Shown: positions 25,756-39,658 of the stretch, one piece after another
Layout: every line of letters starts with the position of its first letter
How positions within the stretch are numbered: position 1 is the first letter of the stretch
Source: Chionis minor
Taxonomy: Eukaryota; Chordata; Aves; Charadriiformes; Chionididae
NCBI GenBank assembly: GCA_013398295.1
Contig: VZSF01007805.1
Location: forward strand, 266,784-330,783
Direction: 5' to 3'
DNA length: 64,000 bases
The notes under the pieces: generated by a model
What the model was told of the DNA's origin: nothing
Databases searched by the model: none
What the model saw: the letters and a program-made list of their open reading frames with translations, nothing else
Program-made: the position numbers and the translations under genes

Positions 25756-27520
25756 TTGCAATTTAAACCAGTAGTTGTGCTAACAATCTGGACTAAATTA
25801 ATCTCTCTGTAAATCAACTGAATATTCGTTATCAAAACTCTGTCAACTTAATTTAACCTAAACCTAAGCGTTTTATAAAAGCTTTTATTGAATCAGAGGC
25901 CAGCAGAAATGTGTGCAGCTTTTGATTCCAATGAAATCAACCTGTGTTTTTTTTAACAAACAGTCTTTTCTGAAAGTGAAACTGGCTGGAAGCAAAAGTG
26001 AAACTTGCTTTATTGCTTTTTCTTGTTCAGACTGAGAGAAACAGCAAAAGTAAATGGAGGTCATAGGTAGACCTAAGTAAACTGATTTAAAAATATGAAT
26101 TTTTTTATGGTAGCAATGCCACTTTTATAACGCAGTGAAGAAATTAGAGTGTTTACTGATACTTCTGTTACGTTGACAGAGCCCGTTTGATCTTTTGTTT
26201 GAGCTTTCTGTAGCTCTTCCTATTTGCATCAAATTTCTCTGATCCGACTCGAAGTGCTTCATGGTTGTAAACACCTATAAGATGCAAGTTCCTATAATTT
26301 GTATGTGACCGTAAGAGGTAGACTTGTGTAAATCACGCTAAGAAAGTGAGTAATTTACTCTGGAATGAGTGCAGCCCACTGCTGTCATTTGCTCCAGGAG
26401 GAGGGATGCCCATTTGTGCCTATGTGTGCTGAGAAGGGTGAAGGCTGAGTTAAAGCAGATCAGGCCTGCTTTATTTTAGACTCTCCTGTTAGCTATTTTG
26501 CTGATAATTCTGCCTGATCCTTAAGTCCATTTCTGTTCTTGGATTGCTAACTTGCACACATTTCTTTTGCCACTTATAGCCACGCATAATCACCATGTTA
26601 CTTGCGTTCTTGCATGCTCTCTGCAACTACAACTGCTGACCGTAAGGTACATATGGCTGACTGCAACTCCTGGGACCCAGTTTACCTGTTTTGCCACCCC
26701 ATGATCCAGGTGGGCTCACTTTAAGTAGCATGATTTGCAATATGGATTAAATTAATGTCTAATTCATAGACTAGGGATACTACGTGGGACTTAAAAAGAA
26801 TACTGTCCACTAGGCATCTCCCTAGCTGGATGTGGATAGCTGACAGCATGTTTTTCACCACTCCTAAACTAAAGTATAAGAAATCTGTGGCCCCCTTCTT
26901 TGCTTAAGCACTGTATGGGAGTTTGTGACTATTTAATTCCTCCTGTGGTAGTCTTTCTCCATGCTGGTTACATATGATCTATAGGTATTCTCTCATATAC
27001 CTGCTACATGGAGTCCCTCCTTCCCTTGGCAGCGATGCTGATATTTGGCAGGAACAGAGACCTTTTCTTGCCCCTTTTATTAAGAGTGAACTTCAATACA
27101 TAAACAGATTCTTTTGAAACTAATTGAATATATACAGTTTTATATTATTTGTTTTGTCTTTATTCCAGCTCCATCTTGAAATAACTCACTGTAAAAAATG
27201 TATTTAAATTTTTGAAGTTCCTTTTTAATGCAAACTCTGATTCAGCCTCTAGTGGTGCAAGATGCTATAGCCCAATAATACTAAGTCTTCTTTTCTTAAT
27301 TCTTAAATGTTTCTGTTCCTCCTTCCCTTGTGGAATAGGTGAGAAAAGCAATTGCCTCCGCTGCTTAATGCATCACAACTCAAAAACTCATTCCATCCAT
27401 GTAATTTTGAATCCCAGCCTAGCTGGTGGTTCCTAGATTTCAGACTCTGAATATAAGTTCAGCACTTTTAAATTAATCACTCCAAACAGAACTTCTGTCA
27501 GAGTCTGGATTTGGATTTGG
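25756..27520. other. Unique non-coding stretch
   Basis: AT-rich sequence with no gene or recognisable repeat. Confidence 0.55.
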
Positions 27521-27536
27521 TTTTTTTTTTTTTTTT
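27521..27536 (+). repeat. Poly(T) tract, 16 bases
   Basis: Simple T homopolymer. Confidence 0.85.
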
Positions 27537-29299
27537 ACTGGAAGGTTTTTCTGATTTTTCAGATGCAAACCCTGAAAAAAGAACATTCTCATAAATGTAC
27601 CAAATGCAGAGAAAAATGATAAAATTTTCTGGGTTTTTTTCCTGTTTCTTTAAAGTGCTGCTTTTCTCTCTATTGTCTTTTAATGCAACAAAGATGTGTG
27701 GGATATGCTAGCTTTGCATATAACTGGCCTTATTCTTACTTGCTTGTAAAGTTATTTCATCAAGATTAAAATGGACACTTTAGTGTTTTTTCAAAGTCCT
27801 GTCTCTTGAGGAGCACTTTTTACCTCATATCATGAGGATTTAGTGGGGTAAAGAGTCTCCTTTTCATCTGCTGGCTGTGGACAGTTCTCTTCAAAAACCA
27901 GTTCATGGGTAATGTCCCAGCTCTCACTGGGAAGCTTGGGTTTTAATAATTTGCCTGTTTATGAGAACATATTATCTAGTCTGAAAACAGAAACAATGAA
28001 AATGTATCATAATCTGAGATAACTTTTCAGTTTTGATCATTAGCACACAGCCCCGGTCTTCATTCTTAGTTTCTTATTGATGCTAAATGGATTGATTAAG
28101 CAGGGTATAAAGGAAACCACATAATTTTCTTTTTTAACTTTTTCCCCAAGGATGTTTGTTGAGTACCATGCTGCTTCCTTCCATAGAGGCAGGCAGAATC
28201 CCTAAGGTGCTCGTTTCTTTGTTGAACTCTGAATGGGAGACATGCTTTTCTGGTTAGTCTGGGTGACTTTTGTTGTAATTTAATGCAGATAGTTAAACAC
28301 AAAACTACCAAGGGAGGTTTCCGAAAAAATCGTGTCTATATTTATAATGATTACAACTAAATGATGTCAAAATAAATATGGGATGTATCATCATCTACTT
28401 CTAGAATTTTATTAATAGTAGTATTCACATTGTAAAGAGAAAAAATACAGACAACCATTTTGCAGACAGTTAGGGTATCTCCTTGCATTGAGTTGGCTGA
28501 AAATGAGTATCATTTCAGTGAAAATTCCTAACTTTAAATTGTCCCTTCTGAAGTATATAGAATAGCTTCTCTTTTTGAAAAACAGTGTACACTTTGAAAT
28601 AAATCTGAGATCCTAAAAATATTTTTGCAAAGAGTTCACTCTTTTCTTTTAAGACGTAAACATTTTTTATAACCCTTTGGATAATGTTTTCAGTAAAGTA
28701 TTTAAATAAGCCACTGACTGACAGATATCTCATGTTAAACGTGGGGATTTTGTTTAGGTTCTTTACAAAGCTGAACCTCCTGTGGAGAAAAGGGTCTGAC
28801 AAAGAAACAGTGAAAATGGAACCCAACAGGAACAAACAAAGAACAATTTGAAAAATCATCATCCATCTTTATTCACAAACAGTGAGTTCCTGAGCCAGGG
28901 CTGTTTGATACTCCTCGTTTCTGGAAGAAAGAGCGTAGGAAAGAAAGACAGGCCTGTGGTTTGTCCTGACTTTCCAGATGTTTGTTGCCTCCCTACTGCA
29001 GTATGGTGACTGGCCTGCTCAGATAAGAACCCTTAACCTGTATTCCTCAAAAAGCGAACTGGACTATCTTAATGGATTTAAGTGATACTGTTGTTGTAAG
29101 TAGGGTTTGTTTTCACTAAAACAGGTGAGGTCATACGTAAGCAGTCTTAGCTTAGATTTGAGATTACCCCCAGGAATGAGGCAATGACAAGTTACTGATG
29201 ATAGTAGCCTTTTCAGCTAGCAGAGCTCTGAGTGAAGGAGGATCTGTGAATATAATGTACTTGATCGACTCTGAAAGGCAAATGATTAAGGAAGGGCAT
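27537..29299. other. Unique non-coding stretch
   Basis: No supported gene. A donor-like AACAG|GTGAGG is present near 29125 without a convincing acceptor. Confidence 0.5.
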
Positions 29300-30270
29300 A
29301 AGACGAGCCATATTGGACCCAAAAGCTCATCTAGCCCCGTATCTTTGTGTGGTCATAAGTTGAAGAATGTAGATATTCCCCTCTGGAATACTCTTCCAAA
29401 GACAAACAGGCTGTCCTGGCCTTGCTGAGCCAAAGAGAGGTTTATCTACTTTGTAGACCTTCATAAGGCTTTTTCTGCAAGAATCCAGTCACTTACTGAA
29501 CTTGTGCAGACTTTTGCATCCACAGTGACATCCTTCTTCAAGGTGGTCCCCAGCTTGACCATACACTGCATTGTTTTGAGTGGTGTCTGCTCATGTTGTT
29601 TCATGCTTCTGAGCTCTTATAGTAGAAGCAGCAGTGAACATATCCCCATTTACCCTTGCCACACCACTTATGAATTAATAGGTCTCTGCCATATCCTCCC
29701 TGTAGCACATCTTCTGTACTGCAGGATCCCAGTACATGTGGTTGTTTCCTGTCCGACAGTCATTCTGCAGCTTCTATTATCCTTGCCCGACTTGTCCAAG
29801 TCTTTCCTATTTCCATTATATCCATTTTAGAAGTGGGATCAGAACCACATACAAGGACTCCATGGATTTATGCACTAATACAATCGTGCTATTTCTTTTG
29901 CAGTGATTCCTAACATCTAATTTGCTGGTTTTTTTCTGACAACTCTGTTCTTTGAGATGAGGTTTTCATTATCTTTTATAGTATCTGTATTACTTGTCCG
30001 GCTACTACATTACGTGTACTATGCTATCCAGGTCTTCCTCTTGATGTAGTAAGGAGCTTGGAGCCCATCATTTTATACGTCAAGTCAGAATTGTTGATTC
30101 CAATGTGTGTCACTTTATATTTACTTACATTAAATTTTATTGATCATTTTGTCACCTAGCGATTTGTCTCATAAAATCCTTTTGCATTTCTTCACAGTCA
30201 GCCCTTGTCTTTGCTACGTTAGTCATCTCTCCAGCCTCTGGAAGCATCTGAGTGCCCAACCTTACCTCTG
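29300..30270 (-). mobile_element. Old, long CR1 LINE copy in antisense
   Basis: Reading the plus strand, phrases of the reverse-complement amniote CR1 occur in the right order over almost 1 kb: CATATTGGACCC...CATCTAGCCCCGTATC at the 3' end of the element (29310-29345), ATTAATAGGTCTCTGCCATATC (29675-29696), ACAGTCATTCTGCAGCTTC (29756-29774), CATGGATTTATGCACTAATA (29862-29881), GAGCCCATCATTTTATACGTC (30061-30081), CCAATGTGTGTCACTTTATATT (about 30100-30121) and TTTTGTCACCTAGCGATTTGTC (30147-30168). This resembles the older CR1 type familiar from turtles and crocodilians more than recent avian subfamilies. It is heavily mutated and carries no usable open frame. The 5' part of the element is missing beyond about 30270. 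Confidence 0.85.
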
Positions 30271-33200
30271 GAGCCCCTTTAAAAGCAGACAATCCTAAAG
30301 GCTCCTGCTGGATGATGCTGAGTAATGGTGAAAGTGTAAGTTCCGGGCAGCAGGGTGAAAAGAAGGTGCTGGAGGCAGGTTCCCGAAGGTGAAAAGCTGA
30401 TGTACTTGTGCACTGTGCAGTTTTAATAATTGATAGAAGTAGTTAAAACAGAGCTCTTGAATGATTGCGCAGGGTGCCAAAGAATATTTTTCCCCAGTTG
30501 GGCCCCTCATATGTACAGTATTATTACTGTAACTGTATTGTACCATGTAAATGAATGATTTATGTAGTGATTTATCCACTCTACCATGACTATGTGACCA
30601 ATCTCTATTACTAGATCATATTCAAACCTTTACAATGGCAATACATGCAGCTTTGTATTCCAGAGCATTACCTGCGCTTTAAGCAGGAAGACCTGATAGG
30701 GCGTCCATTATTGGCTGCTAGAGCATGCATCCGTGTGTTCATTAAGCACACGCCTGGAGAATGCAGTCTGGGGCTGCGTCCACAGAAGAAGCAGATTTCA
30801 GGCTAGCCATACAGTCCCAAAATTGTTTTCCTGGGATGAGATTGAACATTTGTAAACATTATGTGAGACTAAAAAGTAGCTTGTTTTGCTTTTACTCAAA
30901 CTGTCTCTAGATAAAGAAAAATAGTAGAGGGTTGGGAGAGGCATTCAAGTGACAGTCATTTCTCATCCAGATTTTAACTGATGGTTCAGATATTTTTGAC
31001 CAGTGATGCTGTGGTAGATTCTTCTGCCATTGTGACAGGTGCTGCTATGAAATTCTTTACTCTTTTCCTTTTCATTCTGAGTCAGTTGCTTTTCCTCTCA
31101 AGTTGGTTTATCTGGCAAGTGAGCCACTTTGTGATCTTTTGGTTTATGACAGAAGAGCTGTGGGACAATAAGCAATGGATGGAAGTCGTGTTTTTAAATG
31201 ATCACCAGATTAAAATTAAAGCTGCTGTCATCTGTGACCTACCTGATGTCCCTGTGCCTTCAGACGTGTAGTGGCATTGGACTATACAGACATGATCTTC
31301 CACAGGAAGCTCCATCTAGGGGCTTAAGCTTCATTATGGGATGATTTGAGGAAACTTGCCCTTATATGGCAAGAAGTAGGTACCTACACTGTGACTGATA
31401 GAAAATCCATTCTGTCAGTTTGGCAATTCAACGATGAGTTCACACTGGGGAGGAAGAAGTAGATCCTGAGTGTTTACTATTCCCAGTGTATTCTCTTTAA
31501 TAGAAAGTGAAGATCAAAACAGTCTAGCTGCCAATGAAATGAGATAAAAGTAGTAATTCATCTGACAGACTTCTAAATGTGTTCCTCCAGACTTTTTATT
31601 TCAGCAGTGGTTTAGCCCTGACCACCATTTATTTCCCATGCAGCTTTTCCAAGGGCTGGACTTTATTTCCTCTTTCAGCCTCTTTTTCTTAAAAGACATA
31701 TCAGAAACATAAATGCATCTTATATACATTCTTTGTAACAAATTGGGAAAGATCCAAAATGTCCAGCTGTCAGGAGAACTCTGCTGAAAGGGCAGTTAGC
31801 CACAATGCCACATGTATAACCCCAGGGGAAGATAAGTAGGAAAAGTTTGGAGCAAAGTGAGTAGGCAGAGAAAGACACAAAGGTGATCTGGGCAGTGTAA
31901 CAGAGCATCCTGCACAGGAATTACAACTTAAGTCACATTTCCGTTTGTATTCATTGTTCAAAATTGCATCCATGCTATGAAATAGCATATGTAATATAAA
32001 GCATATAATAGTGTCCTCTATATCATTGAGTCCCTGACTCTGCTTCGCAAATTGAGGAGGAAAAATCCTGCCAGAGGGAGGACTTCCATCCTGTCCTGTG
32101 TTAGTAGGAAACAACTTTCAAAGTTCCCCCAAAAACTCTGTTTAAGCAGTTGCTCGCTTTGTGGTTTCAGTACATATAAATATGTATATGTGGATCCAAA
32201 TGCTCCTACACAGATGCATATCCTGAAATTCTCACAGGTCCCTGAGGGCTGGACAAATCCTGCCTTAAAGCAGAAGAATTCTTAATTTTCTTTTTTTTTT
32301 TGGGGGGGGGAGGGAGTTCCCCTTTTATTTCTTCCCTCTGGAAGAAGAGAGTCAGTTATCACTGCTGTGATAACTTCACATTTCTACAGCATATGATGCA
32401 ACACTGCAAACTTGGCTTGCAAAGCAGTTGATTTAAAACAGTAGAAAGTAGAAAGCATCCTAAGATTTGTTCCTCTAAATTTGGTTTATTACTGACATAT
32501 GGATATGAAAGGGCATAATTTTGGTAGCTAGATCTAATCAGCACTTTGTGTATAAAGTTCATCAAAAACACACATCAATAGCCGTCCATCTTAGTGCATC
32601 TGCATTCCAGATCATTGTGTAGTATAAGTTAAGTGTTCCTTTCAGTTCTCCTGGAGCCCAGCTGGTCTTGCTTAATTTCACACTATTTTATATTCTGTTT
32701 ATTACTGAGGCCAACAAATATTTTATTTTGGCTGTTTGTACATGTTAAACAAACATGGGATCCTGGTGGAATGTCTCTGGCAGAAACATGCTAATTCCTT
32801 ATACCCTCAGAGTCCCTTCCACGCTTGAAGGAGTCAGCTCAGCCAGTTAAATTAGGCACCCAAACAGGAAAACCACAGACACACGATTACAGTTTCAGCC
32901 AAAGCTAAACGGTGCAGCATGAAAGTCGTGTTGTTTGGCTTTTTTCACAGCGAGGCCTGCATTAACAGAGACAGCTGGCAATGTCTCTGTCAGAGCCTGC
33001 CCGCGGGAAGCAGGAGAAACGGGATTCCTGCTTCATGGAGCTGGCAGAATTGGTTTAGCTCTCCTCCGTGAAAAGATCATCATAGGTACCCAGCAACAAA
33101 ACAGCACATTTCAGTTTTCAGACAGTGTCTTACATGCCCAGAGACTGGAAAAGTCTAAGGATTTGGGGCTTCATTTTTCTGGAGATTTCTGCCCTGATTG

Positions 33201-36200
33201 AGGTCATCGGGCCCTGAGCACTGCTCGTAACGCTCATGAATCTCACGGAGCTGCTGATGAGTTTGCACTGTCAGGAGAGGTGGCGAGTGCCTCCCGTGCT
33301 GGCTGCCTGATGGCTTGGTGGTTAGGAAACATGCACAGGAGACACTAATTTGGGCACTTGCAGAAATATTTCAAACCCAGTCTTCCACTTGCTTGCCAGT
33401 GCTCAAACCAGTGGGATGTTAGATTTAAAAAGAAAGGGCACTACTATAAAACTCCATTTCAAAAAAAAAAGAGTAGGCCTGCTGTTTTCATTGAAAGACT
33501 GTGGTGCAGACAGGTCTGTGGTGTAACTCCAGAATAGCTAGAGACACCTTTTTCTTTGTTCAGATGCCTGAGCATCTTGCATTCAGGGAGATGGAAACTT
33601 AGATCCAACCTATGTTCGTGCTTCTTGACTAGCTTTGGTGGCTCCTTCTGAGACCTGTGCCCAGCTGTTAATGCCAACACTACCTAGCGTTCTCATTCTT
33701 TGGTTAGGAAACTTAGGCATTAACACAAATTTTATTGTGCGCACCTTCAATGGCTGGATGTCCAAAAGTTAGGTGTACCAATGTACAACTTGTACTACTT
33801 TATTTACCTAGCCCTTAGCTGCTAGGATGGTATGTACCTGAGAAACCCTTAAGGGAGGTAGAAATCTGAATATAGGCTGCTGGACCAGTCCTTTAGAGAG
33901 TGACAGTGAATGGTCATTGTGACTGTTGTCTGTCATGATGAAGCACAATCGTGCTACTTTATTTATTGTTAATAGAGACTGAGCTGTATATTGTGTTCTT
34001 ATGCTGCCATTGCCAGCCTATAGCTGGAGAGTGCTTGGGACTATGAACTACCGCTCAGTAAAGCTGTCTGGTTTCACACTGTGTCCTTCGTGGAGTATAT
34101 TAGACTGTGAGCTGTGATGACTTCTATTTTGCTCCTGAGGAAAGCTCGAGTAGTGTCTTTAACTCTGAAACTGTAAGCGGTTTGGTCCTTGGCTACCTTA
34201 AGGACACAGCTTCACTACATGGGGTGCTGTAGCAATTTAGATTGGCTGCAGTAACCAAGCTAGCAGTACACTGATTTAACTGGGAAAAAGCTTGTTACTG
34301 TCTTCTTTTAAAATTCTTCAGATCTGAAAATTATTTTCCAGCCCTTTGGTCCAGAAGAGGCCAGGCTTCTCAATTTAGCCCATGCATCTAATAGTAGCTA
34401 TTTTATTTTCAAAAAGACCAAGCCAAGTTGTATCCAAACATTTTTTTGAATGAGGGATCTTTTTTTGTGATGGTTTGATGGTATTGTAGATATTGATTAC
34501 AGTTCAGTAGTGTTCCTTCAATAAAAATTGCTCAGGCGTGATATTTTTAGAGTAAAATAACTTAAGAGTGATCAAAGATGTAGAACTCCTGGTTTCTATG
34601 TGAACTGAAATTTTGTTAGTCTTTTCTCATGTTGGTGGGTGGAAAAGGCCAAGGGATGGTTGTTCGCTTAATGAGGGCAGGATACAGCTGGGAGGAATCT
34701 TGAAACTCTATTTCAGGGTCTGCAAACAATCTAGTCACATCAAATAGATGCCCACTGTTTGCCAAAAATCAGTGCAATAGGGAGATAATGAGGGAGATAA
34801 TGAGGATAATGAAATAAAGAAAAAGAGAGCACTGTTGTTCTTTAATACAGTGACCTTTTTTGAGATGTGTCATTTACACCAGCGTTCATATGAGTGTTGG
34901 CCCACTAACAACTGTAAGTGTTTTACAATACTTAGTTGTGTGATGGCTTCTTACCAAAGCTGAGGAAGCACCCTGTGGCTGGCCTCACTCTAGGCTCGAT
35001 AAGCTGTTACAGTAATGCTGTAGTTAATGGTTTCTGGAAAGTTGATATCTGTCTGCATTTGAACACACGCATTTTGGGCTAAATATTGAGAAATCACAGG
35101 TATGTAATCCTGGGTGTGCCAGCCAAGCCTGTAGAAAAAAGCTCATTAGGATTAATCTCTAGCAGGGTGACTAATGCAGAGGGAATGAGGTGCTTTCCTC
35201 CCCAAGACAGCAGAGATTTGACATAGCTTTCAAAGGGGCTTCACTGGAATGTAGTCAGTTGCTTTGTGCAATAGGTATGCTAGTTTATTTAATTTAGAAC
35301 CACTTGCTTTAGACCAGAGAACACTATACTAAATTAAAAGAGATATATAGCAGCATACTCCGCAAATAGATTTAAAACAAAACATCTTACTCGGTTTGGA
35401 AGAAAAGAGGCATGCAATTATCCAGTGTACATTAAGAGCATTAAAGGCAGCAGCATATGAAAGCTGTCTTACCTCTTGCTCTGCTCTTTGAGCTTTGCCA
35501 GTTTTTTATCCTTTATTTGAGGAACCATATTTTATAAGTGATGCATTTGTTACATCCCATCTCTGTCTAGTTTTGACAGTGACTTCCACATGTAATATCA
35601 TGAAAATTTGTGGCAGCCCAAGATTACTAATGTGGCATTTTAAGAAGAAGTAGCTAAAGAGGACTGATTTTATTAACAGTTCTCCAAAGTCTTTCTTAAG
35701 TGGAATGTTACTTACTAGTAACATTTGCGTAAGACAACGGGATTTTTTCCTTGCAAGTGCTGTAGTCAGCTAATAGCAGTCGAATTCTTTTGAGTGGTAT
35801 GTAATTGTTAGCCCATAAAAAGAAAAATAAATTACTGTTTTTATCAATAAAGCTATACAGACCCAAATGCCAACACAAAGAAAATTTCAGTGTAATTTAC
35901 AGTGTTTAACCATGTTGCACTGCGTTCCCAAGTAACACACTGGTATTTGTAGTTTCAGATTGAGAACTTTGTATTTTTCCTCTGCATTTTTTTAAAATTT
36001 CATCTGTATTACATGTTTTGTTCTGGATAACTTATCAGGCGGGGTGAGGATATTTGGATATCCTTTCTAAAACTCTTAATCATTTTTCAAAGAAAGTTAA
36101 CGGAAAGGGTAGATTTTCTTGATAATCCTTTCAAAATTAAAATATAACACAAAAACACTATGTTTAAGTGACATTAAGGGTCTTGCTTAAACCAAATAAA

Positions 36201-36240
36201 GCTGGGAAATTCAAAGTGAATAACTAACACTCTCTTGTAA
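30271..36240. other. Unique non-coding stretch
   Basis: No supported gene. A 96-codon frame at 30981-31271 encodes a hydrophobic stretch (KFFTLFLFILSQLLFLSSWF) from T-rich sequence and is not called. A T-run followed by a G-run lies at 32290-32310. A 12-bp tandem repeat (GGGAGATAATGA) lies at 34780-34812. Confidence 0.5.
34780..34812 (+). repeat. Short tandem repeat, 12-bp unit
   Basis: Two perfect copies of GGGAGATAATGA and a third, shortened GGATAATGA. Confidence 0.85.
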
Positions 36241-36244
36241 ACTG

Positions 36245-36350
36245 CCCTCATGTATTACAGCTGACAGTGGGGAAACAGAGGTTCAGAGAGCAGTTCAGAT
36301 AATAATCTTAAGAGTTTGGAAAAATGCCTGAACCCCAGTAGTTGCGAGAG
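36245..36350 (-). repeat. MIR-like SINE remnant
   Basis: ATTACAG...GGGGAAACAGAGGTTCAGAGAG followed by CCTGAACCCCAGTAG follows the reverse-complement MIR core (TTACAGATGAGGAAACTGAGGC, ACAGAGAGG, GAACCCAGG). Eroded but with the blocks in order. Confidence 0.4.
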
Positions 36351-38943
36351 CAGGATAGATGTCTTTCAAGATCATTCTTTCTCATGAGAGATACAGCGTT
36401 TCCTTTTAATGGTCATGCTGACCATGGCTTTTCTTTGACTGGTTTATGCTTCTTTCCCTGGTTAACAGTAAGGGCTGAGTATCACACAAGCAGTTTCCAA
36501 CACATAAGAGATCTAAAATTTGAATCTAAAGCCTGGAGGATCCTGATCCCAGGCTTGCTTTCTCTCACGTCTCTAGTTAAAAGAAACCACAACTAGCCAG
36601 AACCTCCTTTTACTCTTTTGAGTATTAGAAGGATCCAGATTCCCCACTGTTTTCATTTGGGGTCCAGGCTGACCTTTTTTCATTGAAACCAGTTCAGTAT
36701 TCTGTGTTTACACACTTTATTAGCTTCATATTGCCAGTGTATCAGATAAGCATTAGTTAGCCACAGCAGGACTTGTTAGGGAGAATCTATTGTAGAGCTC
36801 CCATAATTCACGTGATTTATAGATCATTCTAGAAGTTTATTAAAATTCTTCAAATATTCTGACATATCTAAGAAAGGGGAGGTTTGTATGTCTTAGTGCT
36901 GTTCCTTTAAGCTGAATGGCATATTTTTGTGTAGAAAGGGGAATTTAATATACTTGGGTTTTTATCAAATAGGCTAAAACTGCAGCTAATTTGAGGCAGC
37001 AGAGAAACTTTGCCTTTCAGCCACTAACACTAAGGTTAGCCCATATTTTACAGAACTCTTGCAAGCAGAGCCTGCAGTCTCTGATTAATGTCAGGATCTC
37101 TTTTCAGTTTTTCTCTGAACACATTACTTTAAAATTTGCATAATTGTTTAAAGTTGCACATTTTGCTGATACTGCCCCTATTAAATGATACAAGAAAACA
37201 CAACACAACATTACCAACAACATCAAAACAGAAAGTGACACCTTTATGCAGTTGTGTATTTTGTGAATCAGGGCAGTAATTGGAACATATTAATGATTTC
37301 CTTGACTCCCCCTTATCCTGCTCCACCCCTGCTTCCCCTGAAACCATCCATGTAAACTCTGAGGATATTTAACACATTTTAAGCTGTCCAGTTCTATGTA
37401 GCTCCTTGTAAAGTAAATTGGAATGATGATTCCTACTTGGTCAGATGTGCTCAGACATAAACTCACACATACACATAGCAGCACATAAAGCATGAACCTG
37501 TTAAGGATTTCACCTTTTAGGAAATGACAGAATAATTACAGGACAACATGTCCTTCATGAGTAAAAACAACTAAGCTAAAGTGCTTTCAAGGCTGGCATG
37601 GCCTACTTCTCTTCTAGCAAGCTGCATAAATCATAAACTGCTAAGGGATTGATTCATACACTGAGTGATAACTGGAGTCTCTGTAATGGCGTATATAAAT
37701 GTGTGGATAACATTCATGCGCACTGAACTGAATTTAGGTCCTGGTTACAGCTGGGCAACAGAACTGAGTTGGTATAGCCTGAACCCTGACTTTGTATAGA
37801 TATAGAAAATGCAGAGGATGAACCGTGTGCTGCTTTAATGAAGGGTAAATAAGTTATTCCATTTTCAGACCTCTTCAGGAGGGGATTGTAATAGTTGGTA
37901 AGTGGCCTCAGGCTGAAACTTAGTGTGTTAGAAGTTCTCAGTCCGGGCTTTATGTTCCTGGCTTTAAAAAAGAAGAAAAAACGGGGTCTGTCATCTAATT
38001 TTACCTGTTTGGGGGTGAATAAAAATAAGTGTTGACGTTTGCAGTGTTTTAAGGAAAACATGCCTCAGTAAAAAGTAAAAACAACCCCAAAACAGAAATG
38101 TCATCTGCCTTTTCAAGTTACCTATTATCTCTTAGTGTCTTTCTGGTGAATAAATTGTTAAACTTCCTTGTATGTCTTCATGACCTGAAATCTTTTAGAT
38201 GCTGTGGATAATCTATATTAGTGGGATGATGTTTCTTTCTCTGAACATTTTAATTGCACAGATTGCACCTATGCTCTAGCATTACCAAAGGCCAGGTGAA
38301 TCCTGAAGAGCTGTGAGCAAGGGTAACAACCTCTGAAGGTTATCCAGAGATTTAAGCTACATGAAAATTATACTTGTCGGAAATACCTACTCTTTACAGG
38401 CAGGGGTGCTTCTTTTTCTTGCACACAATTTTAGGGCCACAGTTTCAAAGGCACACTTAATAGGCTTCTTTTGGTGTACGAAAACCTTTGCCCCTTAATA
38501 CACAGTGGCACATTGGTTGGTCTAGATAGCTAACGTTTGCATGCATAGGCAGTAGATTCTGTCATTTATGCATGTATATAATAGAATTTACATGCACAAA
38601 ACTCATTTGGACTCAGCCTCAGAACAGATTGGGAGGACAGGTATTTAAGATTTGAGGGACAGATGCACAGTAGGGGGCTGCTGGGGTAAATGATGGTTGA
38701 GTCCGGAATATTGAAATAGGGATGCTAAAGAAAGGATGAAGACAGTGCTCATCTGTGTTTGAGTTGTGCTGGAAGCAAAAAGATTTTAAATACAAAGCAT
38801 AAGGCAAGAATGATATCAAAGGTCACCTTTCAATGTGAAAAGAACTCTAACTTGAAACATGAAATTTTCTTTTCTGAAATATGTTTTTGCCCTATGGTCT
38901 CTGTCCAGTGATGGCCTTTAGTCTGTCTTTCATGAAATTTCAG
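36351..38943. other. Unique non-coding stretch
   Basis: No gene or repeat recognised. Confidence 0.55.
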
Positions 38944-39028
38944 CCAGAGCCTGGTACTTCATGTCACTGAAGAGCAGAGAGCATTTAGCAGAGACTGTAG
39001 ATATTTAAGGGTTGGTCCTTCAACTCAG
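38944..39028 (+). other. Exon-like segment bounded by splice signals
   Basis: A pyrimidine-rich stretch ending CATGAAATTTCAG (to 38943) precedes it, and CTCAG|GTGAGT, an excellent donor, follows at 39029. The 85-bp segment is open in one frame: one leading base, then 28 codons (begins QSLVLHVTEEQRAF, ends VGPSTQ), ending in phase 0. Its lead-in phase would fit after the segment at 297-457, but nearly 40 kb apart that is no evidence of linkage. No protein family recognised; chance occurrence is quite possible. Confidence 0.25.
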
Positions 39029-39658
39029 GTGAGTTTTTTAGGCCCACTGAAGTACATGCAGTGATGTTGGTTTTGTGCCAGCTGAAAAACTGTGCTTGAA
39101 TATTTAGATTCTTACAAAATTATTTCTAGTTGTAGAGTATCCGACTATTTGATCTTGGGTCAACCAAGAATAACATTCTGGTTCTGAAATTCAGGGACGT
39201 CTTTTACAGTGTAAGAGGAAATTGGTATCCAGATCTAAATGTTGCCATTTAGTTCGCCAAATAAACAAAGCTTGTCACCCACAACAGGGCCACAGCATAC
39301 AGGAAGGTATTATCTGGAATTGGACTAAAAAAAGCCTTTTACATTTTAATATCACATTAGCCACTCGTCCTCGCCACAACCCCCTCTTTGCTTAAAGAAG
39401 ATCTCACTGAAATTAATATGAGTCCCATTGGAGTCAATAGGATCTTTTTATGAGTGAGGAGAAAATTCTTGTGGCTCTGTTTTGGTGCACTGACTGTGTA
39501 ATACCAAGGCCTCTGCAGCAATGCAGTGAAACACAACTGGGTGAAATATGGAGAGAGCAGAAGTCTTAATTTCGAATTTCTCAGGTTTGTCAGATTATGC
39601 TATATACTATCAGATTGTTCTGTGAAAGCTGAGGCCACAAGAGTCCCATTACACTTCC
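39029..39658. other. Non-coding spacer
   Basis: Near 39390-39470, AGTCCCATTGGAGTCAATAGGA recalls 'CCCATTGAAGTCAATGGGA' segments of palindromic amniote repeats; weak. Confidence 0.4.

Noticed and set aside
25297..25812. 171-codon plus frame
   Set aside because: It lies inside the CR1 element and runs through 3' UTR sequence, so it is not a host gene.
30981..31271. 96-codon plus frame with a hydrophobic, membrane-like stretch
   Set aside because: The hydrophobicity follows from T-rich codons (TTT, TTC, CTT). There is no family match and no splice context.
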